Numbered from the stretch's first letter, positions 34,701 through 48,052 are shown. The stretch is DNA of 64,000 nt from Patiria pectinifera (GCA_029964075.1 CM057135.1:14224863-14288862); one strand, 5' to 3'. Numbers and translations are program-made. The notes: generated from the sequence alone by a model not told the origin.

Positions 34701-37700
34701 GTCTATGATATATTGAGTGTAGTTTCTATTGTATCAGGTCCAAGTCTGACCCGTGACAAGTGGTGTCTATTGTATTAGGTCTATGATCTATTGAGTGTAG
34801 TTTCAATTGTATCAGGTCCAAGTCTGACCCGTGACAAGTGGTGTCTATTGTATTAGGTATATGATATATTGAGTGTAGTTTCTATTGTATCAGGTACAAG
34901 TCTGACCCATGACAAGTGGTGTCTATTGTATCAGGTCCAAATCTTACCTGTGACAAGTGGTGTCTATTGTATCGGGTCCAAGTCTGACCCGTGACAAGTG
35001 GTGTCTATTGTATTAGGTCTATGATCTATTGAGTGTAGTTTCTATCGTATCAGGTCCAAGTCTGACCCGTGACAAGTGGTGTCTATTGTATTAGGTCTAT
35101 GATCTATTGAGTGTAGTTTCTATTGTATCAGGTCCAAGTCTGACCCGTGACAAGTGGTGTCTATTGTATTAGGTCTATGATCTATTGAGTGTAGTTTCTA
35201 TTGTATCAGGTCCAAGTCTGACCCGTGACAAGTGGTGTCTATTGTATTAGGTCTATGATCTATTGAGTGTAGTTTCTATTGTATCAGGTCCAAGTCTGAC
35301 CCGTGACAAGTGGTGTCTATTGTATTAGGTCTATGATCTATTGAGTGTAGTTTCTATTGTATCAGGTCCAAGTCTGACCCGTGACAAGTGGTGTCTATTG
35401 TATTAGGTCTATGATCTATTGAGTGTAGTTTCTATTGTATCAGGTCCAAGTCTGACCCGTGACAAGTGGTGTCTATTGTATTAGGTCTATGATCTATTGA
35501 GTGTAGTTTCTATTGTATCAGGTCCAAGTCTGACCCGTGACAAGTGGTGTCTATTGTATTAGGTCTAGATCTATTGAGTGTAGTTTTTATTGTATCAGGT
35601 CCAAGTCTGACCCGTGACAAGTGGTGTATATTGTATTAGGTCTATGATATATTGAGTGTAGTTTCTATTGTATCAGGTCCAAGTCTGACCCGTGACAAGT
35701 GGTGTCTATTGTATTAGGTCTATGATCTATTGAGTGTAGTTTCTATCGTATCAGGTCCAAGTCTGACCCGTGACAAGTGGTGTCTATTGTATTAGGTCTA
35801 TGATCTATTGAGTGTAGTTTCTAGTGTATCAGGTCCAAGTCTGACCCGTGACAAGTGGTGTCTATTGTATTAAGCCTATGATCTATTGAGTGTAGTTTTT
35901 ATTGTATCAGGTCCAAGTCTGACCCGTGACAAGTGGTGTATATTGTATTAGGTCTATGATATATTGAGTGTAGTTTCTATTGTATCAGGTCCAAGTTTGA
36001 CCCGTGAGAAGTGGTGTCTATTGTATTAGGTCTATGATCTATTGAGTGTAGTTTCTATTGTATTAGGTCCAAATCTGACCCGTGACAAGTGGTGTCTATT
36101 GTATTAGGTCTATGATCTATTGAGTGTAGTTTCTATTGTATCAGGTCCAAGTCTGACCCGTGAGAAGTGGTGTCTATTGTATTAGGTCTATGATCTATTG
36201 AGTGTAGTTTCTATTGTATTAGGTCCAAATCTGACCCGTGACAAGTGGTGTCTATTGTATTAGGTCTATGATCTATTGAGTGTAGTTTCTATTGTATCAG
36301 GTCCAAGTCTGACCCGTGACAAGTGGTGTCTATTGTATTAGGTCTATGATCTATTGAGTGTAGTTTCTATTGTATCAGGTCCAAGTCTGACCCGTGACAA
36401 GTGGTGTCTATTGTATTAGGTCTATGATCTATTGAGTGTAGTTTCTATTGTATCAGGTCCAAGTCTGACCCGCAACAAGTGGTGTCTATTGTATTAGGTC
36501 TATGATCTATTGAGTGTAGTTTCTATTGTATCAGGTCCAAGTCTGACCCGTGACAAGTGCTGTATATTGTATTAGGTCTATGATATATTGAGTGTAGTTT
36601 CTATTGTATGAGGTCCAAGTCTGACCCGTGACAAGTCGTGTCTATTGTATTAGTTCTATGATCTATTGAGTGTAGTTTCTATTGTATCAGGTCCAAGTCT
36701 GACCCGTGACAAGTGGTGTCTATGGTATTAGGTCTATGATCTATCGTGTGTAGTTTCTATTGTATCAGGTCCAAGTCTGACCCGTGACAAGTGGTGTCTA
36801 TTGTATTAGGTCTAAGATCTCTTGAGTGAAGTTTCTACTGTATCATGTCCAAGTCTGACCCGTGACAATTTGTTTCTATTGTATTAGGTCTATGATCTAT
36901 TGAGTGTAGTTTCTATTGTATCAGGTCCAAGTCTGACCCGTGACAAGTGGTGTCTATTGTATTAGGTCTATGATCTATTGAGTGTAGTTTCTATTGTATC
37001 AGGTCCAAGTCTGACTCGTGACAAGTGGTGTTTATTGTAGTAGGACTCTGACCTATTGCGTGTAGTTTCTATTGTATCAGGTCCAAGTCTGACCCGTGAC
37101 AAGTGGTGTCTATTGTATTAGGTCTATGATCTATTGAGTGTAGTTTCTATTGTATCAGGTCCAAGTCTGACCCGTGACAAGTGGTGTCTATTGTATTAGG
37201 TCTATGATCTATTGAGTGTAGTTTCTAGTGTATCAGGTACAAGTCTGACCCGTGACAAGTGGTGTCTATTGTATTAGGTCTATGATCTATTGAGTGTAGT
37301 TTCTATTGTATCACGTCCAAGTCTGACCCGCAACAAGTGGTGTCTATTGTATTAGGTCTATGATCTATTGAGTGTAGTTTCTATCGTATCAGGTCCAAGT
37401 CTGACCCGTGACAAGTGGTGTATATTGTATTAGGTCTATGATATATTGAGTGTAGTTTCTATTGTATCAGGTCCAAGTCTGACCCGTGACAAGTGGTGTC
37501 TATTGTATTAGGTCTTTGATCTATTGAGTGTAGTTGCTATTGTATCAGGTCCAAGTCTGACCCGTGACAAGTGGTGTCTATTGTATTAGGTCTATGATTT
37601 ATTGAGTGTAGTTTCTATTGTATCAGGTCCAAGTCTGACCCGTGACAAGTGGTGTCTATTGTATTAGGTCTATGATCTATTGAGTGTAGTTTCTTTTGTA

Positions 37701-40700
37701 TTAGGTCCAAATCTGTCCCGTGATAAGTTGTGTCTATTGTGTTAGGTCTATGGTCTATTGAGTGTAGTTTATATTGTATTAGGTCCAAATCTGACCCGTG
37801 ACAAGTGGTGTCTATTGTATTAGGTCTATGATCTATTGAGTGTAGTTTCTATTGTATCAGGTCCAAGTCTGACCCGTGACAAGTGGTGTCTATTGTATTA
37901 GGTCTATGTTCTATTGAGTGTAGTTTCTATTGTATCATGTCCAAGTCTGACCCGTGACAAGTGGTGTCTATTGTATCAGGTCCAAGTCTGACCCGTGACA
38001 AGTGGTGTCTATTGTATTAGGTCTATGATCTATTGAGTGTAGTTTCTAGTGTATCAGGTCCAAGTCTGACCCGTGACAAGTGGTGTCTATTGTATTAGGT
38101 CTAGATCTATTGAGTGTAGTTTTTATTGTATCAGGTCCAAGTCTGACCCGTGACAAGTGGTGTCTATTGTATTAGGTCTATGATCTATTGAGTGTAGTTT
38201 CTATCGTATCAGGTCCAAGTCTGACCCGTGACAAGTGGTGTCTATTGTATTAGGTCTATGATCTATTGAGTGTAGTTTCTATTGTATCAGGTCCAAGTCT
38301 GACCCGTGACAAGTGGTGTCTATTGTATTAGGTCTATGATCTATTGAGTGTAGTTTCTATTGTATCAGGTCCAAGTCTGACCCGTGACAATTGATGTCTA
38401 TTGTATTAGGTCTATGATCTATTGAGTGTAATTTCTATTGTATCAGGTCCCAGTCTGACCCGTGACAAGTGGTGTCTATTCGAGCAGGTCTATGATCTAT
38501 TGAGTGTAGTTTCTATTGTATCAGGTCCAAATCTGACCCGTGACAAGTGGTGTCTATTGTATCAGGTCCGAGTCTGACCCGTGGCAAGTGGTGTCTATTG
38601 TATTAGGTCTATGATCTATTGAGTGTAGTTTCTATTGTATCAGGTCCAAGTCTGACCCGCAACAAGTGGTGTCTATTGTATTAGGTCTATGATCTATTGA
38701 GTGTAGTTTCTATTGTATCAGGTCCAAGTCTGACCCATGACAAGTGGTGTCTATTGTAGCAGGTCTATGATCTATTGATGTAGCTTCTATTGTATCAGGT
38801 CCAAGTCTGACCCGCAACAAGTGGTGTCTTTTGTATTAGGTCTATGATCTATTGAGTGTAGTTTCTATTGTATCAGGTCCAAGTCTGACCCGTGACAAGT
38901 GGTGTCTATTGTATTAGGTCTATGATCTATTGAGTGTAGTTTCTATTGTATCAGGTCCAAGTCTGACCCGTGACAAGTGGTGTCTATTGTATTAGGTCTA
39001 TGATCTATTGAGTGTAGTTTCTATTGTATCAGGTCCAAGTCTGACCCGTGACAATTGATGTCTATTGTATTAGGTCTATGATCTATTGAGTGTAATTTCT
39101 ATTGTATCAGGTCCCAGTCTGACCCGTGACAAGTGGTGTCTATTGTAGCAGGTCTATGATCTATTGAGTGTAGTTTCTATCGTATCAGGTCCAAGTCTGA
39201 CCCGTGACAAGTGGTGTCTATTGTATTAGGTCTATGATCTATTGAGTGTAGTTTCTAGTGTATCAGGTCCAAGTCTGACCCGTGATAAGTGGTGTCTATT
39301 GTATTAGGTCCATGATCTATTGAGTGTGGTTTCTATTGTATCAGGTCCAAGTCTGACCCGTGACAAGTGGTGTCTATTGTATTAGGTCTATGATCTATTG
39401 AGTGTAGTTTCAATTGTATCAGGTCCAAGTCTGACCCGTGACAAGTGGTGTCTATTGTATTAGGTATATGATCTATTGAGTGTAGTTTTTATTGTATCAG
39501 GTCCAAGTCTGACCCGTGACAAGTGGTGTCTATTGTATTAGGTCTATGATCTATTGAGTGTAGTTTCTATTGTATCAGGTCCAAGTCTGACCCATGACAA
39601 GTGGTGTCTATTGTATTAGGTCTATGATCTATTGAGTGTAGTTTCTATTGTATCAGGTCCAAGTCTGACCCGTGACAAGTGGTGTCTATTGTATTAGGTC
39701 TATGATCTATTGAGTGTAGTTTCTATTGTATCAGGTCCAAGTCTGACCCGTGACAAGTGGTGTCTATTGTATTAGGTCTATGATCTATTGAGTGTAGTTT
39801 CTATTGTATCAGGTCCAAGTCTGACCCATGACAAGTGGTGTCTATTGTAGCAGGTCTATGATCTACTGAGGGTAGTTTCTATTGTATCAGGTCCAAGTCT
39901 GACCCGTGACAAGTGGTGTCTATTGTATTAGGTTTATGAATTATTGCGTGTAGTTTCTATCGTATCAGGTCCAAGTCTGACCCGTGACAAGTCGTGTCTA
40001 TTGTATTAGGTCTATGATCTATTGAGTGTAGTTTCTATTGTATCAGGTCCAAGTCTGACCCGTGACAATTGATGTCTATTGTATTAGGTCTATGATCTAT
40101 TGAGTGTAATTTCTATTGTATCAGGTCCCAGTCTGACCCGTGACAAGTGGTGTCTATTGTAGCAGGTCTATGATCTATTGAGTGTAGTTTCAATTGTATC
40201 AGGTCCAAGTCTGACCCGTGACAAGTGGTGTCTATTGTATTAGGTATATGATATATTGAGTGTAGTTTCTATTGTATCAGGTACAAGTCTGACCCATGAC
40301 AAGTGGTGTCTATTGTATCAGGTCCAAATCTTACCCGTGACAAATGGTGTCTATTGTATCGGGTCCAAGTCTGACCCGTGACAAGTGGTGTCTATTGTAT
40401 TAGGTCTATGATCTATTGAGTGTAGTTTCTATCGTATCAGGTCCAAGTCTGACCCGTGACAAGTGGTGTCTATTGTATTAGGTCTATGATCTATTGAGTG
40501 TAGTTTCTAGTGTATCAGGTCCAAGTCTGACCCGTGACAAGTGGTGTCTATTGTATTAGGTCTAGATCTATTGAGTGTAGTTTCTATCGTATCAGGTCCA
40601 AGTCTGACCCGTGACAAGTCGTGTCTATTGTATTAGGTCTATGATCTATTGAGTGTAGTTTCTATTGTATCAGGTCCAAGTCTGACCCGTGACAATTGAT

Positions 40701-43700
40701 GTCTATTGTATTAGGTCTATGATCTATTGAGTGTAATTTCTATTGTATCAGGTCCCAGTCTGACCCGTGACAAGTGGTGTCTATTGTAGCAGGTCTATGA
40801 TCTATTGAGTGTAGTTTCTATTGTATGAGGTCCAAGTCTAACCATGACAAGTGGTGTCTATTGTAGCAGGTCTATGATCTATTGATGTAGTTTCTATTGT
40901 ATCAGGTCCAAATCTGACCCGTGACAAGTGGTGTCTATTGTATTAGGTCTATGATCTATTGAGTGTAGTTTCTATTGTATCAGGTCCAAGTCTGACCCGC
41001 AACAAGTGGTGTCTATTGTATTAGGTCTATGATCTATTGAGTGTAGTTTCTATTGTATCAGGTCCAAGTCTGACCCATGACAAGTGGTGTCTATTGTAGC
41101 AGGTCTATGATCTATTGATGTAGCTTCTATTGTATCAGGTCCAAGTCTGACCCGCAACAAGTGGTGTCTTTTGTATTAGGTCTATGATCTATTGAGTGTA
41201 GTTTCTATTGTATCAGGCCCAAGTCTGACCCGCAACAAGTGGTGTCTATTGTATTAGGTCCATGATCTATTGAGTGTGGTTTCTATTGTATCAGGTCCAA
41301 GTCTGACCCGTGACAAGTGGTGTCTATTGTATTAGGTCTATGATCTATTGAGTGTAGTTTCAATTGTATCAGGTCCAAGTCTGACCCGTGACAAGTGGTG
41401 TCTATTGTATTAGGTATATGATCTATTGAGTGTAAGGTATATGATCTATTGAGTGTAGTTTCTATTGTATCAGGTACAAGTCTGACCCATGACAAGTGGT
41501 GTCTATTGTATCAGGTCCAAGTCTGACCCGTGACAAGTGGTGTATATTGTATTAGGTCTATGATATATTGAGTGTAGTTTCTATTGTATCAGGTCCAAGT
41601 CTGACCCGTGACAAGTGGTGTCTATTGTATTAGGTCTATGATCTATTGAGTGTAGTTTCTATTGTATTAGGTCCAAGTCTGACCCGTGACAAGAGGTGTC
41701 TATTGTATTAGGTCTATGATCTATTGAGTGTAGTTTCTATTGTATCAGGTCCAAGTCTGACCCGTGACAAGTGGTGTCTATTGTATTAGGTCTAGATCTA
41801 TTGAGTGTAGTTTCTATTGTATCAGGTCCAAGTCTGACCCGTGACAAGTGGTGTCTATTGTATTAGGTTTATGAATTATTGCGTGTAGTTTCTATCGTAT
41901 CAGGTCCAAGTCTGACCCGTGACAAGTCGTGTCTATTGTATTAGGTCTATGATCTATTGAGTGTAGTTTCTATTGTATCAGGTCCAAGTCTGACCCGTGA
42001 CAATTGATGTCTATTGTATTAGGTCTATGATCTATTGAGTGTAATTTCTATTGTATCAGGTCCCAGTCTGACCCGTGACAAGTGGTGTCTATTGTAGCAG
42101 GTCTATGATCTATTGAGTGTAGTTTCTATTGTATGAGGTACAAGTCTGACCCATGACAAGTGGTGTCTATTGTAGCAGGTCTATGATCTATTGATGTAGT
42201 TTCTATTCTATCAGGTCCAAATCTGACCCGTGACAAGTGGTGTCTATTGTATCAGGTCCGAGTCTGACCCGTGGCAAGTGGTGTCTATTGTATTAGGTCT
42301 ATGATCTATTGAGTGTAGTTTCTATTGTATCAGGTCCAAGTCTGACCCGCAACAAGTGGTGTCTATTGTATTAGGTCTATGATCTATTGAGTGTAGTTTC
42401 TATTGTATCAGGTCCAAGTCTGACCCATGACAAGTGGTGTCTATTGTAGCAGGTCTATGATCTATTGATGTAGCTTCTATTGTATCAGGTCCAAGTCTGA
42501 CCCGTGACAATTGATGTCTATTGTATTAGGTCTATGATCTATTGAGTGTAATTTCTATTGTATCAGGTCCCAGTCTGACCCATGACAAGTGGTGTCTATT
42601 GTAGCAGGTCTATGATCTATTGATGTAGCTTCTATTGTATCAGGTCCAAGTCTAACCCGCAACAAGTGGTGTCTTTTGTATTAGGTCTATGATCTATTGA
42701 GTGTAGTTTCTATTGTATCAGGTCCAAGTCTGACCCGCAACAAGTGGTGTCTATTGTATTAGGTCCATGATCTATTGAGTGTGGTTTCTATTGTATCAGG
42801 TCCAAGTCTGACCCGTGACAAGTGGTGTCTATTGTATTAGGTCTATGATCTATTGAGTGTAGTTTCAATTGTATCAGGTCCAAGTCTGACCCGTGACAAG
42901 TGGTGTCTATTGTATTAGGTATATGATCTATTGAGTGTAAGGTATATGATCTATTGAGTGTAGTTTCTATTGTATCAGGTACAAGTCTGACCCATGACAA
43001 GTGGTGTCTATTGTATCAGGTCCAAGTCTGACCCGTGACAAGTGGTGTATATTGTATAAGGTCTATGATATATTGAGTGTAGTTTCTATTGTATCAGGTC
43101 CAAGTCTGACCCGTGACAAGTGGTGTCTATTGTATTAGGTCTATGATCTATTGAGTGTAGTTTCTATTGTATTAGGTCCAAGTCTGACCCGTGACAAGTG
43201 GTGTCTATTGTATTAGGTCTATGATCTATTGAGTGTAGTTTCTATTGTATCAGGTCCAAGTCTGACCCGTGACAAGTGGTGTCTATTGTATTAGGTCTAG
43301 ATCTATTGAGTGTAGTTTTTATTGTATCAGGTCCAAGTCTGACCCGTGACAAGTGATGTCTATTGTATTAGGTTTATGAATTATTGCGTGTAGTTTCTAT
43401 CGTATCAGGTCCAAGTCTGACCCGTGACAAGTCGTGTCTATTGTATTAGGTCTATGATCTATTGAGTGTAGTTTCTATTGTATCAGGTCCAAGTCTGACC
43501 CGTGACAATTGATGTCTATTGTATTAGGTCTATGATCTATTGAGTGTAATTTCTATTGTATCAGGTCCCAGTCTGACCCGTGACAAGTGGTGTCTATTGT
43601 AGCAGGTCTATGATCTATTGAGTGTAGTTCCTATTGTATCAGGTCCAAGTCTGACCCATGACAAGTGGTGTCTATTGTAGCAGGTCTATGATCTATTGAT

Positions 43701-46107
43701 GTAGCTTCTATTGTATCAGGACCAAGTCTGACCCGTGACAATTGATGTCTATTGTATTAGGTCTATGATCTATTGAGTGTAATTTCTATTGTATCAGGTC
43801 CCAGTCTGACCCATGACAAGTGGTGTCTATTGTAGCAGGTCTATGATCTATTGATGTAGCTTCTATTGTATCAGGTCCAAGTCTAACCCGCAACAAGTGG
43901 TGTCTTTTGTATTAGGTTTATGATCTATTGAGTGTAGTTTCTATTGTATCAGGTCCAAGTCTGACCCGCAACAAGTGGTGTCTATTGTATTAGGTCCATG
44001 ATCTATTGAGTGTGGTTTCTATTGTATCAGGTCCAAGTCTGACCCGTGACAAGTGGTGTCTATTGTATTAGGTCTATGATCTATTGAGTGTAGTTTCAAT
44101 TGTATCAGGTCCAAGTCTGACCCGTGACAAGTGGTGTATATTGTATTAGGTATATGATCTATTGAGTGTAAGGTATATGATCTATTGAGTGTAGTTTCTA
44201 TTGTATCAGGTACAAGTCTGACCCATGACAAGTGGTGTCTATTGTATCAGGTCCAAGTCTGACCCGTGACAAGTGGTGTCTATTGTATTAGGTCTATGAT
44301 CTATTGAGTGTAGTTTCTATTGTATTAGGTCCAAGTCTGACCCGTGACAAGTGGTGTCTATTGTATTAGGTCTATGATCTATTGAGTGTAGTTTCTATTG
44401 TATCAGGTCCAAGTCTGACCCGTGACAAGTGGTGTCTATTGTATTAGGTCTAGATCTATTGAGTGTAGTTTTTATTGTATCAGGTCCAAGTCTGACCCGT
44501 GACAAGTGGTGTCTATTGTATTAGGTTTATGAATTATTGCGTGTAGTTTCTATCGTATCAGGTCCAAGTCTGACCCGTGACAAGTCGTGTCTATTGTATT
44601 AGGTCTATGATCTATTGAGTGTAGTTTCTATTGTATCAGGTCCAAGTCTGACCCGTGACAATTGATGTCTATTGTATTAGGTCTATGATCTATTGAGTGT
44701 AATTTCTATTGTATCAGGTCCCAGTCTGACCCGTGACAAGTGGTGTCTATTGTAGCAGGTCTATGATCTATTGAGTGTAGTTTCTATTGTATGAGGTACA
44801 AGTCTGACCCATGACAAGTGGTGTCTATTGTAGCAGGTCTATGATCTATTGATGTAGTTTCTATTCTATCAGGTCCAAATCTGACCCGTGACAAGTGGTG
44901 TCTATTGTATCAGGTCCGAGTCTGACCCGTGGCAAGTGGTGTCTATTGTATTAGGTCTATGATCTATTGAGTGTAGTTTCTATTGTATCAGGTCCAAGTC
45001 TGACCCGCAACAAGTGGTGTCTATTGTATTAGGTCTATGATCTATTGAGTGTAGTTTCTATTGTATCAGGTCCAAGTCTGACCCATGACAAGTGGTGTCT
45101 ATTGTAGCAGGTCTATGATCTATTGATGTAGCTTCTATTGTATCAGGTCCAAGTCTGACCCGTGACAATTGATGTGTATTGTATTAGGTCTATGATCTAT
45201 TGAGTGTAATTTCTATTGTATCAGGTCCCAGTCTGACCCGTGACAAGTGGTGTCTATTGTAGCAGGTCTATGATCTATTGAGTGTAGTTTCTATTGTATC
45301 AGGTCCAAGTCTGACCCATGACAAGTGGTGTCTATTGTAGCAGGTCTATGATCTATTGATGTAGTTTCTATTGTATCAGGTCCAAATCTGACCCGTGACA
45401 AGTGGTGTCTATTGTATCAGGTCCGAGTCTGACCCGTGGCAAGTGGTGTCTATTGTATTAGGTCTATGATCTATTGAGTGTAGTTTCTGTTGTATCAGGT
45501 CCAAGTCTGACCCGCAACAAGTGGTGTCTATTGTATTAGGTCTATGATCTATTGAGTGTAGTTTCTATTGTATCAGGTCCAAGTCTGACCCATGACAAGT
45601 GGTGTATATTGTATTAGGTCTATGATCTATGGAGTGTAGTTTCTATTGTATCAGGTCCAAGTCTGACCCGTGACAAGTGTTGTCTATTGTATTAGGTCTA
45701 TGATCTATTGAGTGTAGTTTCTATTGTATTAGGTCCAAGTCTGACCCGTGACAAGTGGTGTCTATTGTAGCAGGTCTATGATCTATTGAGTGTAGTTTCT
45801 ATTGTATCAGGTCCAAGTCAGACCCGCAACAAGTGGTGTATATTTTATTAGGTCTATGATCTATTCAGTGTAGTTTCTATTGTATCAGGTCCAAGTCTGA
45901 CCCATGATAAGTGGTGTCTATTGTAGCAGGTCTATGATCTATTGAGTGTAGTTTCTATTGTCTCAGGTCCAAGACTGACCCGTGACAAGTGGTGTCTATT
46001 GTATTAGGTCTATGATCTATTGAGTGTAGTTTCTCTGTATCAGGCCCAAGTCTGACTCGTGACAAGTGGTGTCTATTGTATTAGGTCTGTGATCTATTGA
46101 GTGTGGT
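28703..46107. repeat. Satellite array, 78-bp unit, ~220 copies
   Basis: The consensus unit has two related halves that both begin CTATTGTAT(C/T)AGGTC. One half continues CAAGTCTGACCCGTGACAAG, the other TATGATCTATTGAGTGTAG. Variants recur together (CGCAACAAG, CCATGACAAG, ACAATTGATG followed by TGTAATTTC then GGTCCCAG then GTAGCAGGTC), which shows multi-unit block duplication. In the right third, blocks of ~1.5 kb and ~1.23 kb repeat almost unchanged (41283, 42788 and 44019 start equivalent segments). The array sits inside the inverted repeats of the Polinton. Open frames of 70 codons in it are accidental. Confidence 0.97.
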
Positions 46108-46410
46108 GCATAGCAACCTGAATGCTTTTAAAAAGACTTTGATATTGTTTGTAAATCTTAGTAAAATTTGTATAAATAAATGGTTGTAAATCTAATTTGT
46201 TTTTTTCAAGTTTATTTTAATGTGTCCTAGTATTGTTGATCATATAGAGGGCGTCATTCATGGGTGGTGAGGGATATCAATTATAAACAGAGGGCGGTAT
46301 TTAATTTTTATGATGAGGGGTTAATGCACCGATTGAAACAGAGGGCGCTATTAACGGGCACTAAGGGATCTGATATCAATTATAAAATATAGGTGCTGTT
46401 CAATAAAAAC
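46108..46410. other. AT-rich DNA right of the satellite with a short repeated motif
   Basis: The motif AAACAGAGGGCGGTATT occurs at about 46287, in a variant at 46337, and again at 46867 beyond the LINE fragment. No gene is seen. Confidence 0.6.
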
Positions 46411-46862
46411 TTGACTTACTTTGACTTAATTCCGTGTCTCCTTTTGGAGAATTGGGCCAGTCACTCGTTTATGCCAAGCACTCCGGTCACTCGCAGCAAT
46501 GCCAGCCTCTGACCATGATGTAAACCCCATTTCCATCCTCTGTCTCACTACAGTCCTTCTCCATGTCTCCTTTGGTCTTCCTCTCCTCCTCTTCCCTTCA
46601 GGTGCCCAGGTCAGCGCAATGCGTGGGTTTTGGCTTGGGTCCATGCGCAACACATGTCCGATCCATCTCTGACGAATCAGTGTGCTGATGGTCTCTGTCT
46701 GAGCCCTGTTTCTGACTATTTCGTTTGTCACGCTCATTGGCCAATAGATCTTCAGATTTCTGCGTAGACTATTGTGAAGGAAGGTGTCCAGCTTCTTTTC
46801 GTCTCTCTTCGTCATCCTCCATGTTTCGGAGCCATACAGCAGCACTGCCAGAACATTTGATG
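46411..46862 (-). mobile_element. LINE 3'-end fragment
   Basis: Minus-strand coding for the C-terminal region after RT of a LINE: LLYGSETWRMTKRDEKKLD, RRNLKIYWPMSVTNEIV, RQRWIGHVLRMD and GKRRRGRPKETWRRTV. It is heavily 5'-truncated (RT itself is absent). ATAAAAAC lies at both sides (46403-46410 and 46863-46870) and may be the target duplication. It is a different family from the RTE copy at 26221-27758. Confidence 0.85.
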
Positions 46863-46958
46863 ATAAAAACAGAGGGCGGTATTCAAAAAATGCTATCATT
46901 TTTATTTAAAGTTAATTTAATAGATGGAATACTTTGAGACGCCGCAACTTGGGGATAA

Positions 46959-47351
46959 GTGCGATCATGGTTTCCACGTTACTTTGATTTTTCGGCAGAA
47001 AATGCGCAAGAAGATCGTATCAATTGGTCCATTTTAAAGAGGAATCAAAAGAAAAGCGTGGAGAAACTGATTTTTTCTGTTTCTCCAGAGCAAGACTCAG
47101 AAGACGTCCAAGAAACAATCAATAAATATAACGAGCTCGTTAATTACAAAACATTGAGGGGAAACGGATGCGTTAAACGATCATTAATAGCCGCGTGTTT
47201 TTATCAATTAGTTCGATTACACAAAGAACGAGTTAGAGATTTATTTAAAGTGACTCAAAATCAATTTAATAAAGCACTAAAAAGATACAATGACCTCTAC
47301 AATAAAGGTGGGGCCGAGGGTGACACCCTAAGAGGTGATATGGAGGTGTAA
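46959..47351 (+). CDS. TFIIB/cyclin-like transcription factor candidate (Polinton gene)
   Basis: About 130 codons without an ATG start in frame (a TAA precedes directly), so the 5' end is probably damaged or truncated. The central part reads YKTLRGNGCVKRSLIAACFY followed by a basic helix and FNKALKRYNDL. This arrangement (RG, basic residues, I-A-A-C, then a second helix ending in a lysine-rich turn) resembles the cyclin fold of TFIIB-like factors, which large eukaryotic DNA viruses also carry. A role in transcribing the element's late genes would fit but is inference. It is the leftmost recognised gene of the Polinton and is convergent with the next gene. Confidence 0.45.
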   Translation: MRSWFPRYFDFSAENAQEDRINWSILKRNQKKSVEKLIFSVSPEQDSEDVQETINKYNELVNYKTLRGNGCVKRSLIAACFYQLVRLHKERVRDLFKVTQNQFNKALKRYNDLYNKGGAEGDTLRGDMEV

Positions 47352-47467
47352 CTCGGTGGATCGCTTTCATAATGTTTATTTACCGAGAATTTGAACTTGT
47401 AAGATTTTCGATAAGAGATTATTTTTCTTTTGCCAGGCGTTCGTCTACCCGTTTTTTAACTTCTTTT

Positions 47468-48037
47468 TCAAAGCCTGAATCGTTTTACATTTTTTTGCAG
47501 CTTTGTGCTGGTCTTTGTTTTAATTTTCTGCTCAAGCTCGTTAAATTTTGCGAGCTCTCTCGTAATCAATATAAACTCTTCGTGCGATATAACTCCGTCG
47601 TTGATGGCTTGAGACACGTATTCTTCAATCGTGTTAAGTTTGGAGTCCGCTAATATTTTAATCTGGTCGTGCTTTTTCAGCTTGGCGGATAATCGCTTAG
47701 ACGCGATTCTAAGCAAAATATCTGCACTAAAAGCGCCTATAAACGTTCCTTCTAGCACCAATCCAACGGGGGCTGATATAACACCAAAGAGAGCGGGAAT
47801 ACTGACAGCCCCCGCTATAGCCCCCAATCCTTCTAATCCTAGCTCTACGTAATTAGTAGTGTCGATCATTCTCTTTTTTTTTTTATAAGTTCGCTCTCGG
47901 TGGTCTCTTTCTTTTAAGATTATAGATTGAATCTCTTTAATCTTTTTAAGTCTGTACACTTTTGTTTCTTCCTTACTATTTAATCGGAGTACATCTCCAG
48001 AAATATCGGGGTATAACACCTTACTATCTATACTCAT
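47468..48037 (-). CDS. Conserved Polinton membrane protein
   Basis: 189 codons, intact, with an ATG at 48035-48037 preceded by a TATA-like ATATTAAAA element. The N-terminal third is charged and probably helical. A hydrophobic glycine/alanine-rich stretch (about residues 65-110, LGAIAGAVSIPALFGVISAP) could form two membrane helices, followed by a Lys-rich segment and a conserved-looking helical tail (DSKLNTIEEYVSQAINDG, then SHEEFILITREL). I recognise this family as a frequent neighbour of Polinton capsid genes in invertebrate genomes, but its function is not known to me. A virion or membrane role is inference. Confidence 0.65.
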   Translation of the reverse strand: MSIDSKVLYPDISGDVLRLNSKEETKVYRLKKIKEIQSIILKERDHRERTYKKKKRMIDTTNYVELGLEGLGAIAGAVSIPALFGVISAPVGLVLEGTFIGAFSADILLRIASKRLSAKLKKHDQIKILADSKLNTIEEYVSQAINDGVISHEEFILITRELAKFNELEQKIKTKTSTKLQKNVKRFRL

Positions 48038-48052
48038 GTTTTTAATATAAAA
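48038..48052 (-). promoter_or_regulatory. TATA-like motif before 47468-48037 gene
   Basis: Minus strand reads TTTATATTAAAAAC directly before the ATG. The same motif precedes the genes at 51283-51525 and 54617. Confidence 0.5.

Noticed and set aside
28703..46107. A CRISPR-like array or repeat-coding protein in the 78-bp tandem array
   Set aside because: There are no unique spacers; both halves of the unit are repetitive and contiguous, and reading frames stop within one to three units. It is a eukaryotic satellite.
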